This document shows, piece by piece, positions 7,354-16,578 of a stretch of DNA of 64,000 nucleotides. The notes below the pieces were generated by a model, which saw nothing but the letters and a program-made list of their open reading frames with translations, was not told the origin of the DNA and did not search any database. Within the stretch, counting starts at the first letter, position 1. Each line of letters opens with the position of its first letter. Location: positions 186,001 through 250,000 of the forward strand of contig OX638377.1 of the NCBI GenBank assembly GCA_951813615.1. Reading direction: 5' to 3'. Made by a program: the position numbers and the translations under genes. The stretch comes from an uncultured Latescibacterota bacterium (GTDB lineage Bacteria; Latescibacterota; UBA2968; UBA8231).

Positions 7354-8922
7354 GTGAGTCTCTGGAATAATCTATTGTCTTTGCTCTTTGGAGAGGAGGA
7401 GCAACCTACTAAGCAAGCTAAGCAAGAGCGTTCACGACCCGACAGGCCACGATCCAATAGGCCATATAGATCAACAGCTCGGAGTGGGCCAAACCCTGGC
7501 GACCTCGTTAGTGGTCGCGTTGAGTACGTCGGCGATAAATTCGCCAAGGTTGCCTCAAATAATCTCACGGCCGTCGTCTTCTTGGACGAGATGGCAGATC
7601 ACTTTATCAATTCTCCATCCGAAGTGCTTCAGGATGGGCAAGAAGTCGATTTTGTCCTCATCAAGCATGATCCCAAAGGATGGAAGGCAAGTATCAGCGC
7701 CGTTACCGAGGCCAAAGCTCGCACAGCACTCTCAAGCCTAAATGAAGGCGATCGACTCAAAGGCGAGATCGTCGCTTTTAAGGACCGTGGCGTAATCTTA
7801 GACTCGGGTGCTTTCCGAATCTGGTTACCCATCTCGGAACTCGACTGGGGATGGATTGACCATCCTTCCGAAGTTGTTGCCCTTGGGGACGAAGTTGAGG
7901 TCGAAATCATCCGTGTGGAACTTCCTGAAGACTGGTTGACCGATAAAAGAAAACGACGAGCGGGAGCTATTGGAAGCCTTCGGGCGTGTCTGCCGCAACC
8001 TGAGTCCCCCCAAATACCTATCGCGTTCAGTAGCCTGCCCTTCAAAGTGTGGGCGATTGCAAAAACACCGCGAAGCTGTGATCCGGTTGTACTTTATATT
8101 CTTGAGGATCTCGTCGCAGGAAGATCTCGAGACGACATTCAGTCTACTACAGGCCTACCGAGTTCGACACTTGATCAGGTGCATGGAGTCCTAGTCGAGG
8201 AGGACTTGGTCAAAAGGTGGCGTCCGCGTAAGAAGGGTAAGCGTCTCGTCGAGGCTATAGTTCACGCAAGAGAACTTAATGCAGACCCTATTTGTGGCCT
8301 GTTTGCGAGTGCTGCACACCCATCCTCTCAATTCATTCAATCCGAAGATCAGCGCGAACAGGACGAATATCCTCGTGACTGGCCCCGCCCTCCTCGTAAC
8401 AGACCAGCGGAGGATATATTTGTACGAGCAACCGATGAGGCTTTGCCTGAAACACTCATAGAACGCATCGTCACCGAAGATAAGCGATCAATACTTGCAA
8501 GTCTCCAAGAGGATGATCGATTGCGAGTGTTCCTGCGTCGAGATGGATCGCGCCCATGGAAGCCAACTTATGTTGACACGCCGGAGCACTGGCTCTTGGC
8601 CGGACTGTGGAGTAGCTTCGAACCTCTTGGAGAGAAGCCATTTCGTCCTGCGAATGGAAACTCAAGATGCCGTGACTTTCTCATGATCCGATGCCATGCA
8701 GTTGCACGGAAGAACGGTAAGCCACTTGAAACCCTGTTTTTTGAACCGTACACAGATACGGTGTGGTGGTCGAAGGATGACGAGCGCATTCGTGTGCTGG
8801 AACTCAGGGGATCGTCTTTCCCTTGTTTGCCCTCGCTAGGCAAAAATGGTATCCCTTTGGCTTCAGGTGAGGTTGCAAAGCATCTGCTTCCAGCCTCTTG
8901 GTGCATTGTGGGGGTGAGTTGA
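7354..8922 (+). CDS. S1-domain (RNA-binding) protein, unknown function; island gene 1
   Basis: A 522-aa protein starting at GTG 7354. After a basic N-terminal stretch there are two OB-fold S1-like domains: about residues 47-117 (PGDLVSGRVEYVGDKFAKV) and 128-205 (GDRLKGEIVAFKDRGVILDS). Around residues 240-300 a stretch (ILEDLVAGRSRDDIQSTTGL) looks like a winged helix. The C-terminal 220 residues match no family I know. S1 domains usually bind single-stranded RNA, so an RNA or ribosome-linked target is plausible. The stop overlaps the next ATG (TGATG), showing translational coupling to the coiled-coil gene. Confidence 0.7.
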   Translation: MSLWNNLLSLLFGEEEQPTKQAKQERSRPDRPRSNRPYRSTARSGPNPGDLVSGRVEYVGDKFAKVASNNLTAVVFLDEMADHFINSPSEVLQDGQEVDFVLIKHDPKGWKASISAVTEAKARTALSSLNEGDRLKGEIVAFKDRGVILDSGAFRIWLPISELDWGWIDHPSEVVALGDEVEVEIIRVELPEDWLTDKRKRRAGAIGSLRACLPQPESPQIPIAFSSLPFKVWAIAKTPRSCDPVVLYILEDLVAGRSRDDIQSTTGLPSSTLDQVHGVLVEEDLVKRWRPRKKGKRLVEAIVHARELNADPICGLFASAAHPSSQFIQSEDQREQDEYPRDWPRPPRNRPAEDIFVRATDEALPETLIERIVTEDKRSILASLQEDDRLRVFLRRDGSRPWKPTYVDTPEHWLLAGLWSSFEPLGEKPFRPANGNSRCRDFLMIRCHAVARKNGKPLETLFFEPYTDTVWWSKDDERIRVLELRGSSFPCLPSLGKNGIPLASGEVAKHLLPASWCIVGVS

Positions 8923-9422
8923 TGGCAACTCGCGTCCCCAGACACGCTCTCATTTTCATGGCAAGTAGTGCAAGACTCGCTGCCAAGCATGGTCTTAAGA
9001 AGGGTCTGATGAGGGCACCAGCAAAAGCCAATCCTACTTTATTGGCTGTCGAGGCGGCGGTTTCAGTCGTGGATGCTGTAAGTTCCTATCTAAATCTCAG
9101 AGCCGCTAGAGTGCATCGAGATGGATTACAAAAATTGATTCCGTACGAAGAGGAACGGCTGAGACTTGAGCGTCAACAACTCAGAGAACAACTGGATTTA
9201 GCCAAGGAGGCGATAGAACAGAGAAAGGATATACAGAGAAGGATTGGTGAGTTAGCCCTAGCTTGTAGCCGTGTATGCAGAACGACTTGGGATGAACTTG
9301 AGGCTATTCGTTCATCTGAACTGCCGGACTTGGAAGCCTTTGACAGTCAACTACAATCGCTGGAAAACGCGTGGACAGATTTTTGCCACGTACTCAAAAA
9401 CTATAACGAGACTGCGGTCTAA
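8922..9422 (+). CDS. Small coiled-coil protein, possible membrane association; island gene 2
   Basis: A 166-aa protein starting at the ATG that overlaps the previous stop. Residues 1-35 are basic; about 36-60 (ANPTLLAVEAAVSVVDAVSS) is a hydrophobic or amphipathic helix; about 65-115 is a strongly charged coiled coil (EEERLRLERQQLREQLDLAK). No known domain is recognised. The layout (hydrophobic helix then coiled coil) recurs in the next protein and at the N-terminus of the helicase, suggesting the three assemble together, perhaps on the membrane. This is inference from sequence pattern only. Confidence 0.6.
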   Translation: MATRVPRHALIFMASSARLAAKHGLKKGLMRAPAKANPTLLAVEAAVSVVDAVSSYLNLRAARVHRDGLQKLIPYEEERLRLERQQLREQLDLAKEAIEQRKDIQRRIGELALACSRVCRTTWDELEAIRSSELPDLEAFDSQLQSLENAWTDFCHVLKNYNETAV

Positions 9423-9437
9423 ACAGAGGAGTGAGAG

Positions 9438-9938
9438 ATGTCTGACAAGAAATTGAACCTCCCCGCTGAAGTTGCCAAGAACGCTAGTATGGCTGCTGTA
9501 TCGCCTGCCTTACCTGTCGTCGACACTGGCATCCGTGCTGCAAGCGAAATAACGCAAGCTAAGATTGAAGCGAACGCGAAAGTTGAGGTTGCAAGGCTAC
9601 AGGTATGTAAGGAAGCAATTGTCGCAATCCAATCTGTTTGCGATGTGTTCAAGTCCCACAAAGAGCTTCAGAAAACCTGTGTGGAGTGGGAGGGACGTAT
9701 CAGAGCAGCTGAGATTGACGTCCAAAAGGCGGAAGCTAACTTGCAGGATACCCGAGAACAGAACAAGCCCAAAATGGAAGAGCTCGCGCAATCCCGTGAA
9801 GCACTGATGCGACTGTTGTCGCTGTTTGACGATGTTATGGAGAAAGCCAAGGCTCCAGACCTTCCTGACGATGACAAGAAGGAGGTACATCAATACCTGT
9901 TGCAGCTTTCCGACAAAATCGTGCAACTAAAGAGATAG
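9438..9938 (+). CDS. Small coiled-coil protein; island gene 3
   Basis: A 166-aa protein, the same length as island gene 2 but not obviously homologous. GAGGAG precedes the ATG. An N-terminal Ala/Val-rich amphipathic segment (about residues 17-55) is followed by a long coiled coil (about 75-135, including EWEGRIRAAEIDVQKAEANL) and an acidic C-terminal segment. No enzyme motif is visible. It lies 15 bases after gene 2 and 12 bases before the helicase gene, so it is part of the same transcript and probably a structural partner of the helicase. Confidence 0.6.
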   Translation: MSDKKLNLPAEVAKNASMAAVSPALPVVDTGIRAASEITQAKIEANAKVEVARLQVCKEAIVAIQSVCDVFKSHKELQKTCVEWEGRIRAAEIDVQKAEANLQDTREQNKPKMEELAQSREALMRLLSLFDDVMEKAKAPDLPDDDKKEVHQYLLQLSDKIVQLKR

Positions 9939-9950
9939 TAGCGCAACGAA

Positions 9951-12900
9951 ATGGTCCCTCTACTCGCCATCGCCGGGATCAGTCTTACTGCCAGTGCAGT
10001 TAGTTGGTGGAACGGTCGTCGTACCGCCGAGGTTCAGGAAGAAATTGATGCGCTAGAGGCACAGCTTGCTCAAATTTATGCTGCTGATGCAAAAGCAAGA
10101 AGTCCTCTAATCAATGACTACCTGAGGAATTTGAATTCTCTCATTGACCAAGAACTCGCTACGAGGAATGCCGTTGCTACCGAATTAGATGCTGGCCATA
10201 AAAAAGCTCGTGAGATTCTGAAGAAGCCCTTCGGAAGCCTCCGCGAGTCTGATTCCTTTCGCCAGACCGTTTTAGAACTTGACCTTGCTCTGAACCGGAT
10301 CAATGCGGAACGGGCTTATTTGATGCAGCTAAAGGTAGACCTCTCTACTGTAGCAAATGGTGCCCAGAGTGAGATCCCTAGTCTAGGAGCCCTTCAGTTA
10401 CCCAATGACTTCCCAAGGGAGGCCGGGCTAGTCCATTTTGATGGCAAAGTCCCCAAGCAACTCCATGGCTATCGCCTCAAAGTGGAAGATTGGTCCAGTG
10501 ACCTCAATGGACGCGCGATGCTTTTCAATGTCGACCATGAGAAGCGAGTTGCAAATGTAACAACTACGGGTGCCGCCTTGCTTGAGGCCAACCTGACTGA
10601 TGGTGGTGGGGTACTACCCGCAAAGGTCATACAGCGGGATGGAGAGGGCATCCTGTTTGAGTATCTTGACGCTTCGCTTCTTCTTCCGTGTAAAAGTTCA
10701 CAAGATTATAGCTGGTTAACGCCTGAGATCAACGCAGATGTCTATCCCGAGATATGGACGCTGCGAGAGATTACTCACCGGCGTAGCGATCAGCCTCTCC
10801 ATGTGCGTGCTCACCCTCGTGTTGGAGGTAGCCGCAAGTATTGGTCTCCGATCTTGCTGTCGGTCAACGAAGCGATGTTGGCATGTCTTGTGCAGGCGTA
10901 CGAACGCATCTCCGATGAGACTGATGCTCCTTGGCAAATACATCTTATGGAGTCAGATAGAATTGCCTTCACGATGGGTCAGATCACACTTGTAACGACG
11001 GTTGATTCGGAACACAAGGCATTTGTCCTAGAAGATGTGCTCTTCGATGAAATCGATCCGCAGATTTCCATTCGTATTCACGCTGGTATCATCGCTTTTG
11101 TGCCGGGAACGCCGGATGACAAAGCAGCAGATCGCTCGCTCTTCAATTTGTTCGTCGAAGCCATACATGCGGAGCTCTGCAGCCAGAAACAGATGCTGCT
11201 GCAACGCAGAACGGCGCTCCACCTGAGGAAACTGTCACTGATCTATCAAGACCAACAAGAGTACCAGCAAATAACGGGTTCTTGTGGTTTTCTTCCTGGC
11301 AAGATCCAAAGTGGTGGGCGTGTCGTTATTGGCACGATTTTAGACAATGAACCTCCCGTCTGGGTTGACGAAGCCGTTTCCGCTGATGGGTTCACCAGAC
11401 TTCGGGTAGTTGGGCGTGATCGCAGTTGGGAGGTAAAACGTGCCAACTGGGAAGATCGACGGCTTGGCGTTTGTCGTCTCGAACTCGACGTCCCGTCCGA
11501 GGCGACCTCTCGGGATATCAATCCGTTCGGACTTTCCCGAATTGAACAGGCTGAGGGATCGCAGCAGCAAACCCTATCTAGGGCACTTGAGCATGCCATT
11601 CTTGGGAAGTTCGCTTCTGCAAGGGTTCATTCAACTCTCCTGGGTTTATCAGGTGATACCGTTAAAAACCGTCATCGCGGTAAGGCACCTGTCGAGAGGT
11701 TGTTGAATTCTGACGAAGCTGTTGTGGCAGTCTGGGGGCCACCTGGTACTGGGAAGACTACGCTTCTGAAGGAATGGCTTGCTTCGTTGTTCAAGCAAAG
11801 GCAGGAATCAAAGTGGCCTAGCGTTCTTATTGCGGCACCAACTCATGTAGCAGTCACGAAGCTCGTCAACGACCTCTTGATAAAGGCAGGCAGGCTCTCT
11901 GAGGAAGTTGTGCGTTACGGGAGTGCGGAGCGAGTCGAGGGAACTGCTCTTGAACCGGTGTGGCATTTGCGCTTGTTAGAGGGCTTAAGAAAGAAGCCAG
12001 ACGAAGAAGAGCGTGGGAACGAATCTTGGAAACGGTGGAATGAGTTGCTGGGTACGCGCGAAGGCCGAGAATCGGCGGCGAAGTGGCTCTTGGGACCCCG
12101 GCAGATCCATGCTGCGACATGTGTCGGAATGGCTAGACGCGACTATGGATTATGGAATCGCACGTTTGACATCGCGATTATTGACGAAGCGGGAAAGGCA
12201 TTTGGTGCAGAGCTACTTATTCCCGCCTCTGTTGCCCGAAAGGTCGTTCTCGTTGGCGATCATAACCAGTTGCCCCCAACAGTGACAACCGATGTCTTAG
12301 ATGAGGGTATTGGATACAGGTTGTCTTTGAAGGAGGTCGAGGAGCTCCTTCGACGCAACATGTTTCACGAGATATTCGATCAGCTACCCGACTCCAGCAA
12401 GGGCATGCTGACAACACAGTACCGTATGCACAAGGATATCGGTGACATCGTCAGCAAGTTGTTTCACGACGGGTACCTCAAGTCCCACAGAAAAGGCGGT
12501 GACTGGACGTTCACAAGTAAGCGATTGGTATTCGTCGATTTCACGAAAGTCCTGAACTATCGTCACAACCAAAGTCCATCATCTAAGTCGATAGAAAACC
12601 CAACGGAAAGGGCGGCGCTCCATGCGGTGATTGAGCGCCTTCACCGGCATGCAAAAGGTATGAGTGTTCTGGTGGTTTGCCCATACGAAGCCCAGCGGAC
12701 CGCCGTTGCTAAAGAGATTAAAGGATCGGATTTCGACTTCGACGTAAGTGTTACCACTGTAGATGCAGTTCAGGGCGGCGAAGCGGACATTGTGATCCTC
12801 CTGATGACGAGGAGTAGCGGTCGTGTTCAGTTCTTACTCGATAGGCATCGGCTCAACGTCGCTTTGTCGAGAGCGCGGGATGCCGTCATCGTATTCGGAC

Positions 12901-13046
12901 ACTTGGGGTGCCTTTCACAAAAGGAAGAGGGGCCGATTGCACGGCTTGTACAAATTGGACGTGAGAATGATACCCTAGATCTCGTCCAGCTCTCTCCACG
13001 CGCCAACTTCAAGAAGAATCTAGCACCACGTATCCTTCCTAGATGA
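9951..13046 (+). CDS. UPF1-like superfamily 1 helicase with N-terminal membrane/coiled-coil region; island gene 4
   Basis: A 1031-aa protein. Residues 1-20 (MVPLLAIAGISLTASAVSWW) form a hydrophobic helix, then a coiled coil to about 130. A large central region is unassigned. The helicase core is complete: Walker A GPPGTGKTT (596-604), motif Ia AAPTHVAVTKL, motif II IIDEAGKAF, motif III GDHNQLPPT, motif IV TTQYRMH, motif V VDAVQGGEADIV and motif VI NVALSRARD. This is the AAA_11/AAA_12 (DNA2/NAM7/UPF1) group of SF1B, which moves 5'-3' on RNA or DNA. Related helicases occur in several phage-defence systems. The S1-domain partner in the same operon favours an RNA target. Confidence 0.85.
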   Translation: MVPLLAIAGISLTASAVSWWNGRRTAEVQEEIDALEAQLAQIYAADAKARSPLINDYLRNLNSLIDQELATRNAVATELDAGHKKAREILKKPFGSLRESDSFRQTVLELDLALNRINAERAYLMQLKVDLSTVANGAQSEIPSLGALQLPNDFPREAGLVHFDGKVPKQLHGYRLKVEDWSSDLNGRAMLFNVDHEKRVANVTTTGAALLEANLTDGGGVLPAKVIQRDGEGILFEYLDASLLLPCKSSQDYSWLTPEINADVYPEIWTLREITHRRSDQPLHVRAHPRVGGSRKYWSPILLSVNEAMLACLVQAYERISDETDAPWQIHLMESDRIAFTMGQITLVTTVDSEHKAFVLEDVLFDEIDPQISIRIHAGIIAFVPGTPDDKAADRSLFNLFVEAIHAELCSQKQMLLQRRTALHLRKLSLIYQDQQEYQQITGSCGFLPGKIQSGGRVVIGTILDNEPPVWVDEAVSADGFTRLRVVGRDRSWEVKRANWEDRRLGVCRLELDVPSEATSRDINPFGLSRIEQAEGSQQQTLSRALEHAILGKFASARVHSTLLGLSGDTVKNRHRGKAPVERLLNSDEAVVAVWGPPGTGKTTLLKEWLASLFKQRQESKWPSVLIAAPTHVAVTKLVNDLLIKAGRLSEEVVRYGSAERVEGTALEPVWHLRLLEGLRKKPDEEERGNESWKRWNELLGTREGRESAAKWLLGPRQIHAATCVGMARRDYGLWNRTFDIAIIDEAGKAFGAELLIPASVARKVVLVGDHNQLPPTVTTDVLDEGIGYRLSLKEVEELLRRNMFHEIFDQLPDSSKGMLTTQYRMHKDIGDIVSKLFHDGYLKSHRKGGDWTFTSKRLVFVDFTKVLNYRHNQSPSSKSIENPTERAALHAVIERLHRHAKGMSVLVVCPYEAQRTAVAKEIKGSDFDFDVSVTTVDAVQGGEADIVILLMTRSSGRVQFLLDRHRLNVALSRARDAVIVFGHLGCLSQKEEGPIARLVQIGRENDTLDLVQLSPRANFKKNLAPRILPR

Positions 13047-13072
13047 ATGAGTTGCGGGCGGCGTGAGCTGAA
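13046..13072 (+). repeat. Right boundary repeat of the island
   Basis: AATGAGTTGCGGGCGGCGTGA (13046-13066), a 19/21 copy of the dioxygenase 3' end at 7234-7254. Its first base is the last base of the helicase stop codon. The transcription terminator of the original locus probably follows 25 bases later. Confidence 0.6.
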
Positions 13073-13090
13073 CGCTCCCATGCAAAAGCA

Positions 13091-13122
13091 AAAGCCGACC
13101 CAATAGCTGGGTCGGCTTTTTT
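13091..13122. terminator. Bidirectional rho-independent terminator
   Basis: A perfect 12-bp stem, AAAGCCGACCCA (13091-13102) with TGGGTCGGCTTT (13108-13119), a five-base loop and T6 on the plus side. Read leftwards it also ends in a T-rich stretch, so it can serve both the island helicase (plus) and the LolA-like gene (minus). Confidence 0.9.
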
Positions 13123-13155
13123 GTGTTAACTGTATCGGCCTAGCAGTGTAGTGGC

Positions 13156-13914
13156 TTACTCTTTCAGAAGACAAGAGCAATCCAGCGGGTCCGGACTGGT
13201 GAAAACCTTACGCGACAATTCGTCTAAGACCGCCACATCGGTGTGCTGGCGCTCGCCGCGACCGTCGGAGAGCAAAATCGATCCGTGGCGCTGCCAGTTG
13301 GTCCAAGGCCCGGTAAAGCGCGGTTCGGCGTCATCGGCCTCGCGGTAGAACGCCCATTGGGTCACTAGCCGCGATTCTTGGTCGATCCAGACCGCGTATT
13401 TGTTCTGCGGGGTGACGCCGACGTCTTTGAACGTGAGTTCCAGCACTTCGGCAGGACGGCCGTCCTCGGTGGCTTCTAGGCCCCGATAGCGCAGGGTGAC
13501 GCCGGTGTCTTTGAGCTTGTAGGGCATGACCAGCCAGTACGAGTCGTTGATCCAAGCGCGGTAGCCGTGGTCGAGTTTGGCCGCGAGTGTATCGGGGTTG
13601 CTGATTTCCGCCCCATCGACGAAGGCGCGGCCCTCTTTGCTGTGGATGTTCATCAGCACCGTCAGATCGCCTTGCTCGAAGCGAATGTCCCCCGTCCACT
13701 TGTCCCACACGTGCAAGCGGAAACCGAAAAAGCGCCAAGTGATGTAGCGCGTGGCGTCCCAGTTGGCGCGGCCACCCATCGCAGCCATGACTTCGTCGGC
13801 TAGGGCAATGGCTTTGGGGTCGGAATCGGTGGCGTTGAAGCCGGGGACCGGGGGATTATCGGCAGCGTGGGCTAGGCCGATGCAAAAGAAGAAGACTATG
13901 AGTAAGCGCAACAT
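13156..13914 (-). CDS. Secreted LolA/outer-membrane-lipoprotein-sorting-like protein
   Basis: A 252-aa protein with a clear signal peptide (MLRLLIVFFFCIGLAHA, cleavage near residue 17). The mature part starts with AIALADEVMAAMGGRANWDA, then consists of alternating beta segments, including RFFGFRLHVWDKWTGDIRFE and a Trp/Tyr-rich half-barrel. This resembles the LolA-like/DUF6503 proteins common in FCB bacteria and probably acts in the periplasm or binds lipids. The C-terminal CSCLLKE has two cysteines. AAGGA lies just upstream of the ATG. No partner gene is adjacent, so the specific role is open. Confidence 0.6.
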   Translation of the reverse strand: MLRLLIVFFFCIGLAHAADNPPVPGFNATDSDPKAIALADEVMAAMGGRANWDATRYITWRFFGFRLHVWDKWTGDIRFEQGDLTVLMNIHSKEGRAFVDGAEISNPDTLAAKLDHGYRAWINDSYWLVMPYKLKDTGVTLRYRGLEATEDGRPAEVLELTFKDVGVTPQNKYAVWIDQESRLVTQWAFYREADDAEPRFTGPWTNWQRHGSILLSDGRGERQHTDVAVLDELSRKVFTSPDPLDCSCLLKE

Positions 13915-13965
13915 GGGAATCCTTGCGGTTGTGGGTGGCTGGAGCGCGAAGAGTCTACTGGCTTC

Positions 13966-15789
13966 TTACGAATGCTCAGGTAGAACCTCGGGTAGTAATT
14001 TTTCTAACTCGGCCAGTGGAGCTTCCAAGGTCTGGATAGCCTCGGTCCAGAATTGCGTGTCTTCGAGGTCGCGGCCCAAGGCCCGGCGAGCCACGCCCTC
14101 GGCCGTGTCGCTGCCAGTGAGACGGAGGAATTCCTCGTAGCGGGGAAGAAAGTCGGGTCCTTCTTGTTTAAACATGGAATACAGGCCGCGGCTGAGCAGG
14201 AAGCCGAAGGTGTAAGGGAAGTTGTAGAAGGTCACGCCGGTGATGTAGAAGTGGAGCTTTGAGGCCCAGAAGTAAGGGTCTTCGCCTCCTTGGGTAAGCG
14301 CGTTGCCGAAGACTTCGCGCTGGGTTTCGACCATCATCTCTTTGAGGCGGCTGACCGTGAGTTCGCCGTCGGAGCGTTCCTCGTAGAGTTTTCTCTCGAA
14401 CTGGTAGCGCACGGGGATGTCGAGCAGGAAGATCGCGCCGTGGCCAATCTCTTGGTTGAGGGCGCTGGCCTTTTGGGCCGGACTGAAGGAAGGGTCAGCG
14501 AGAATGCCCTCGGTGAGGATCATTTCGCCGAAGGTCGAGGCCGATTCGGCCAGCGTCATCGGGTAGAAGTGAGCATAGGTGCGCACGTCGCGCATGATGT
14601 AGCTGTGGAAGGCGTGGCCGATCTCGTGGGCGAGCGTGAGCACGTCGCCGAGGGTGTCGTTGTAGGTCATATAGACGCGGGACTCGCGGGTCAACAGCGA
14701 ACCCGTGCAGAAGGCACCAGGCCGCTTGCCGGGGCGGGGCGCGTGTTCGATCCATTGGCGTTCGTAGACTTGGTTGAGGAACTCGCCTAGGTGTGGGTAG
14801 CCCGCGGCAAAGGAGCGAGAGACGAGGTCCTGTGCCTCATTCCAAGAAAGCTGCCCTTGGTCGGGTAGCGGCAGCGGCGCGCCCAGATCGTACCAAGCGA
14901 CGCCCTCGGTGCCCATGAGTTGCGACTTGAGGGCGAGGATGCGTCGGGGCAGTTCGATTTGATCGGCGATGGCCGCAAACATCGCGTCGAGGGTCTCGGG
15001 CGAGACCGACGCTTGAAAGCGAGCAACATCGAGAAAGTGGTCCACGCCGCGATGCTGGTTGAGGGTCAGCCGCGTCCCCGAAATGGCGTTGAGCGCAGCG
15101 GCGGAGACATCTTCCATGCTCTCCCAGGCCCGATTGCCGCCATCAAAGGCGGCTTGGCGCACTCGGCGGTCGGGGTCTTCCATCAGGGCGCGACGTTGCG
15201 ACATGGGGCGACGCTCGGTACGGCCATCGGGAAACTCCATGTCGAATTCGAGCTTGCCGGAGATCGAGTCGTAGAGGCGGCCCCAAGCGTGGAGACCGTC
15301 AACGCCGAGATCGGCAGAGAGCATCTCCTTCTCCGGGCTCATGGTGCGCTGCGCGTCTTCGCGTTGGCGGCGGAGGAAGTGGCTGCAGTCGGCCAAGGCG
15401 GGCCGTTGGGCGAACGTGGCAAACATTTCGTCTGAGGTGTCCTTGAGCGCACGCAGAAGTTCGACATCGAGCTTTTCGCTCTCGGCCGCCAGCAGGGCAA
15501 AGGCGGCCTCCTCGCGGGCGTAGTCTTCGTTGCGGGCGTCCGCTGCAGTGAGGCAGCCGAGGTAGGAACCCAGATGGGAGAGGCGGTCGGTCAGTTCTTC
15601 AGTCAGGAGGAATACGGCCTCCCAGGCGTTGGCATTGTCCTCGGCAAGCGGGGCTAGGGCGGCGGCTTGCTCACGTGCCGCCGCAATATCCCTTTGCAGT
15701 TCATCTTTGAATTGCCGCATGGCCGGGCCATCAAATTCAGCGAAATAGCTCGTCAGGTCCCAGTCCATGGCTGCTGGAGTAGTGGTCAT
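13966..15789 (-). CDS. pepF: M3 family oligoendopeptidase F-type metallopeptidase
   Basis: A 607-aa zinc peptidase. The active-site HEIGH is at residues 388-392 (TLAHEIGHAFHSY), with the third ligand expected in the following TLAESASTFGEM segment. It also carries the N-terminal helical PepF domain (residues about 20-200). Length is normal for the pepF/M3 family. These enzymes are cytoplasmic and cut short peptides. AAGGAAA precedes the ATG at 15789. Single gene, divergent from the epimerase gene. Confidence 0.93.
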   Translation of the reverse strand: MTTTPAAMDWDLTSYFAEFDGPAMRQFKDELQRDIAAAREQAAALAPLAEDNANAWEAVFLLTEELTDRLSHLGSYLGCLTAADARNEDYAREEAAFALLAAESEKLDVELLRALKDTSDEMFATFAQRPALADCSHFLRRQREDAQRTMSPEKEMLSADLGVDGLHAWGRLYDSISGKLEFDMEFPDGRTERRPMSQRRALMEDPDRRVRQAAFDGGNRAWESMEDVSAAALNAISGTRLTLNQHRGVDHFLDVARFQASVSPETLDAMFAAIADQIELPRRILALKSQLMGTEGVAWYDLGAPLPLPDQGQLSWNEAQDLVSRSFAAGYPHLGEFLNQVYERQWIEHAPRPGKRPGAFCTGSLLTRESRVYMTYNDTLGDVLTLAHEIGHAFHSYIMRDVRTYAHFYPMTLAESASTFGEMILTEGILADPSFSPAQKASALNQEIGHGAIFLLDIPVRYQFERKLYEERSDGELTVSRLKEMMVETQREVFGNALTQGGEDPYFWASKLHFYITGVTFYNFPYTFGFLLSRGLYSMFKQEGPDFLPRYEEFLRLTGSDTAEGVARRALGRDLEDTQFWTEAIQTLEAPLAELEKLLPEVLPEHS

Positions 15790-15930
15790 GGTGCGTTTTC
15801 CTTGCTGTGATGATGTAAGTGACGGTTAAAAATAACAGCGCCCTCTGGCACAAAGGCAAATTAGCTGCTAGATGAAGGTCTCCCTATATTGGGCGCTTCC
15901 ATCCCATCCGCTTATTCGCAGAGGTCCACG

Positions 15931-16575
15931 ATGATCAAGTGCGCAACTTCCCTGTGGTCGGCCGATTTGGCCAATCTCGCGGCTGATATCCAGCGCGTCG
16001 AACCCTATTCGGAGCGCTTCCATCTCGATGTGGCCGATGGCCATTATGCGCCGACGATGCTGTTTTTCCCAGATCTGGTGGCGGCACTGCGGCCGCATAC
16101 GGACCGGCCCTTTGAAATGCACCTGATGACCACCGATCCGGCCGCGTGGATCGACCCCTTTGCCGAGGCGGGTGCCGACGCCATTATCATCTGCTTTGAC
16201 TCGGCTGCTGACCCAGGGGCCGTGCTGGAGGCGATCAAGGCGAGGGGACTTCAGGCCGGGGTCTCGCTCTTGCTGGAAGAGGATCTCGACTTACTCGATC
16301 CCTATTGGCCACTATTGGATGTGTTGACGCTGCTGAACACGGCTGCCGGGATCAAGGGTGCCGATATGGACCCGCAGGCACCCGTTAGAATTCGCCGGGC
16401 TAGGGAAGAAATTGACCGGCGCGGCTTAGCGACCATGGTGGAGGCCGATGGCGGGATTCGCCGCCACACTGTGCCGCAAATAGCGCAAGCCGGTGCCGAT
16501 TATATCGTCCCTGGCTCGCTGATGTTCAAAGAGGATCCAGGCGCGATGCGCGCGTGGCTGGCCAAGCTCGGATAG
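15931..16575 (+). CDS. Ribulose-phosphate 3-epimerase family protein
   Basis: A 214-aa TIM-barrel protein. The family's metal-binding signatures are present: HLDVADGHYAPTM (for H-x-D-x-x-D-G), EMHLMTTDP, and the phosphate-binding end EADGGIRRHTVPQIAQAGAD. The ATG at 15931 has GAGG about six bases upstream and matches the family N-terminus, so upstream in-frame codons are not used. The protein could act on ribulose-5-phosphate in the pentose phosphate pathway or on a related keto-sugar phosphate such as D-allulose-6-phosphate; sequence alone does not decide. A weak promoter (TATATT at 15885-15890) lies upstream. Confidence 0.8.
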   Translation: MIKCATSLWSADLANLAADIQRVEPYSERFHLDVADGHYAPTMLFFPDLVAALRPHTDRPFEMHLMTTDPAAWIDPFAEAGADAIIICFDSAADPGAVLEAIKARGLQAGVSLLLEEDLDLLDPYWPLLDVLTLLNTAAGIKGADMDPQAPVRIRRAREEIDRRGLATMVEADGGIRRHTVPQIAQAGADYIVPGSLMFKEDPGAMRAWLAKLG

Positions 16576-16578
16576 CCA

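Larger units (their letters stand above)
7255..13045 (+). other. Putative acquired four-gene island (S1 protein, two coiled-coil proteins, SF1 helicase)
   Basis: About 5.8 kb between the two direct repeats holds only four same-strand, closely spaced genes, by eye much richer in A/T and with different codon choice from the surrounding GC-rich genes. The helicase stop codon ends exactly where the right repeat begins. There is no integrase, transposase or tRNA, so the element is not autonomous; the word island is used for a defined, probably transferred block. A 99-base leader precedes the first gene with only weak -10-like sequence (TATAAC at 7335-7340). Confidence 0.6.
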
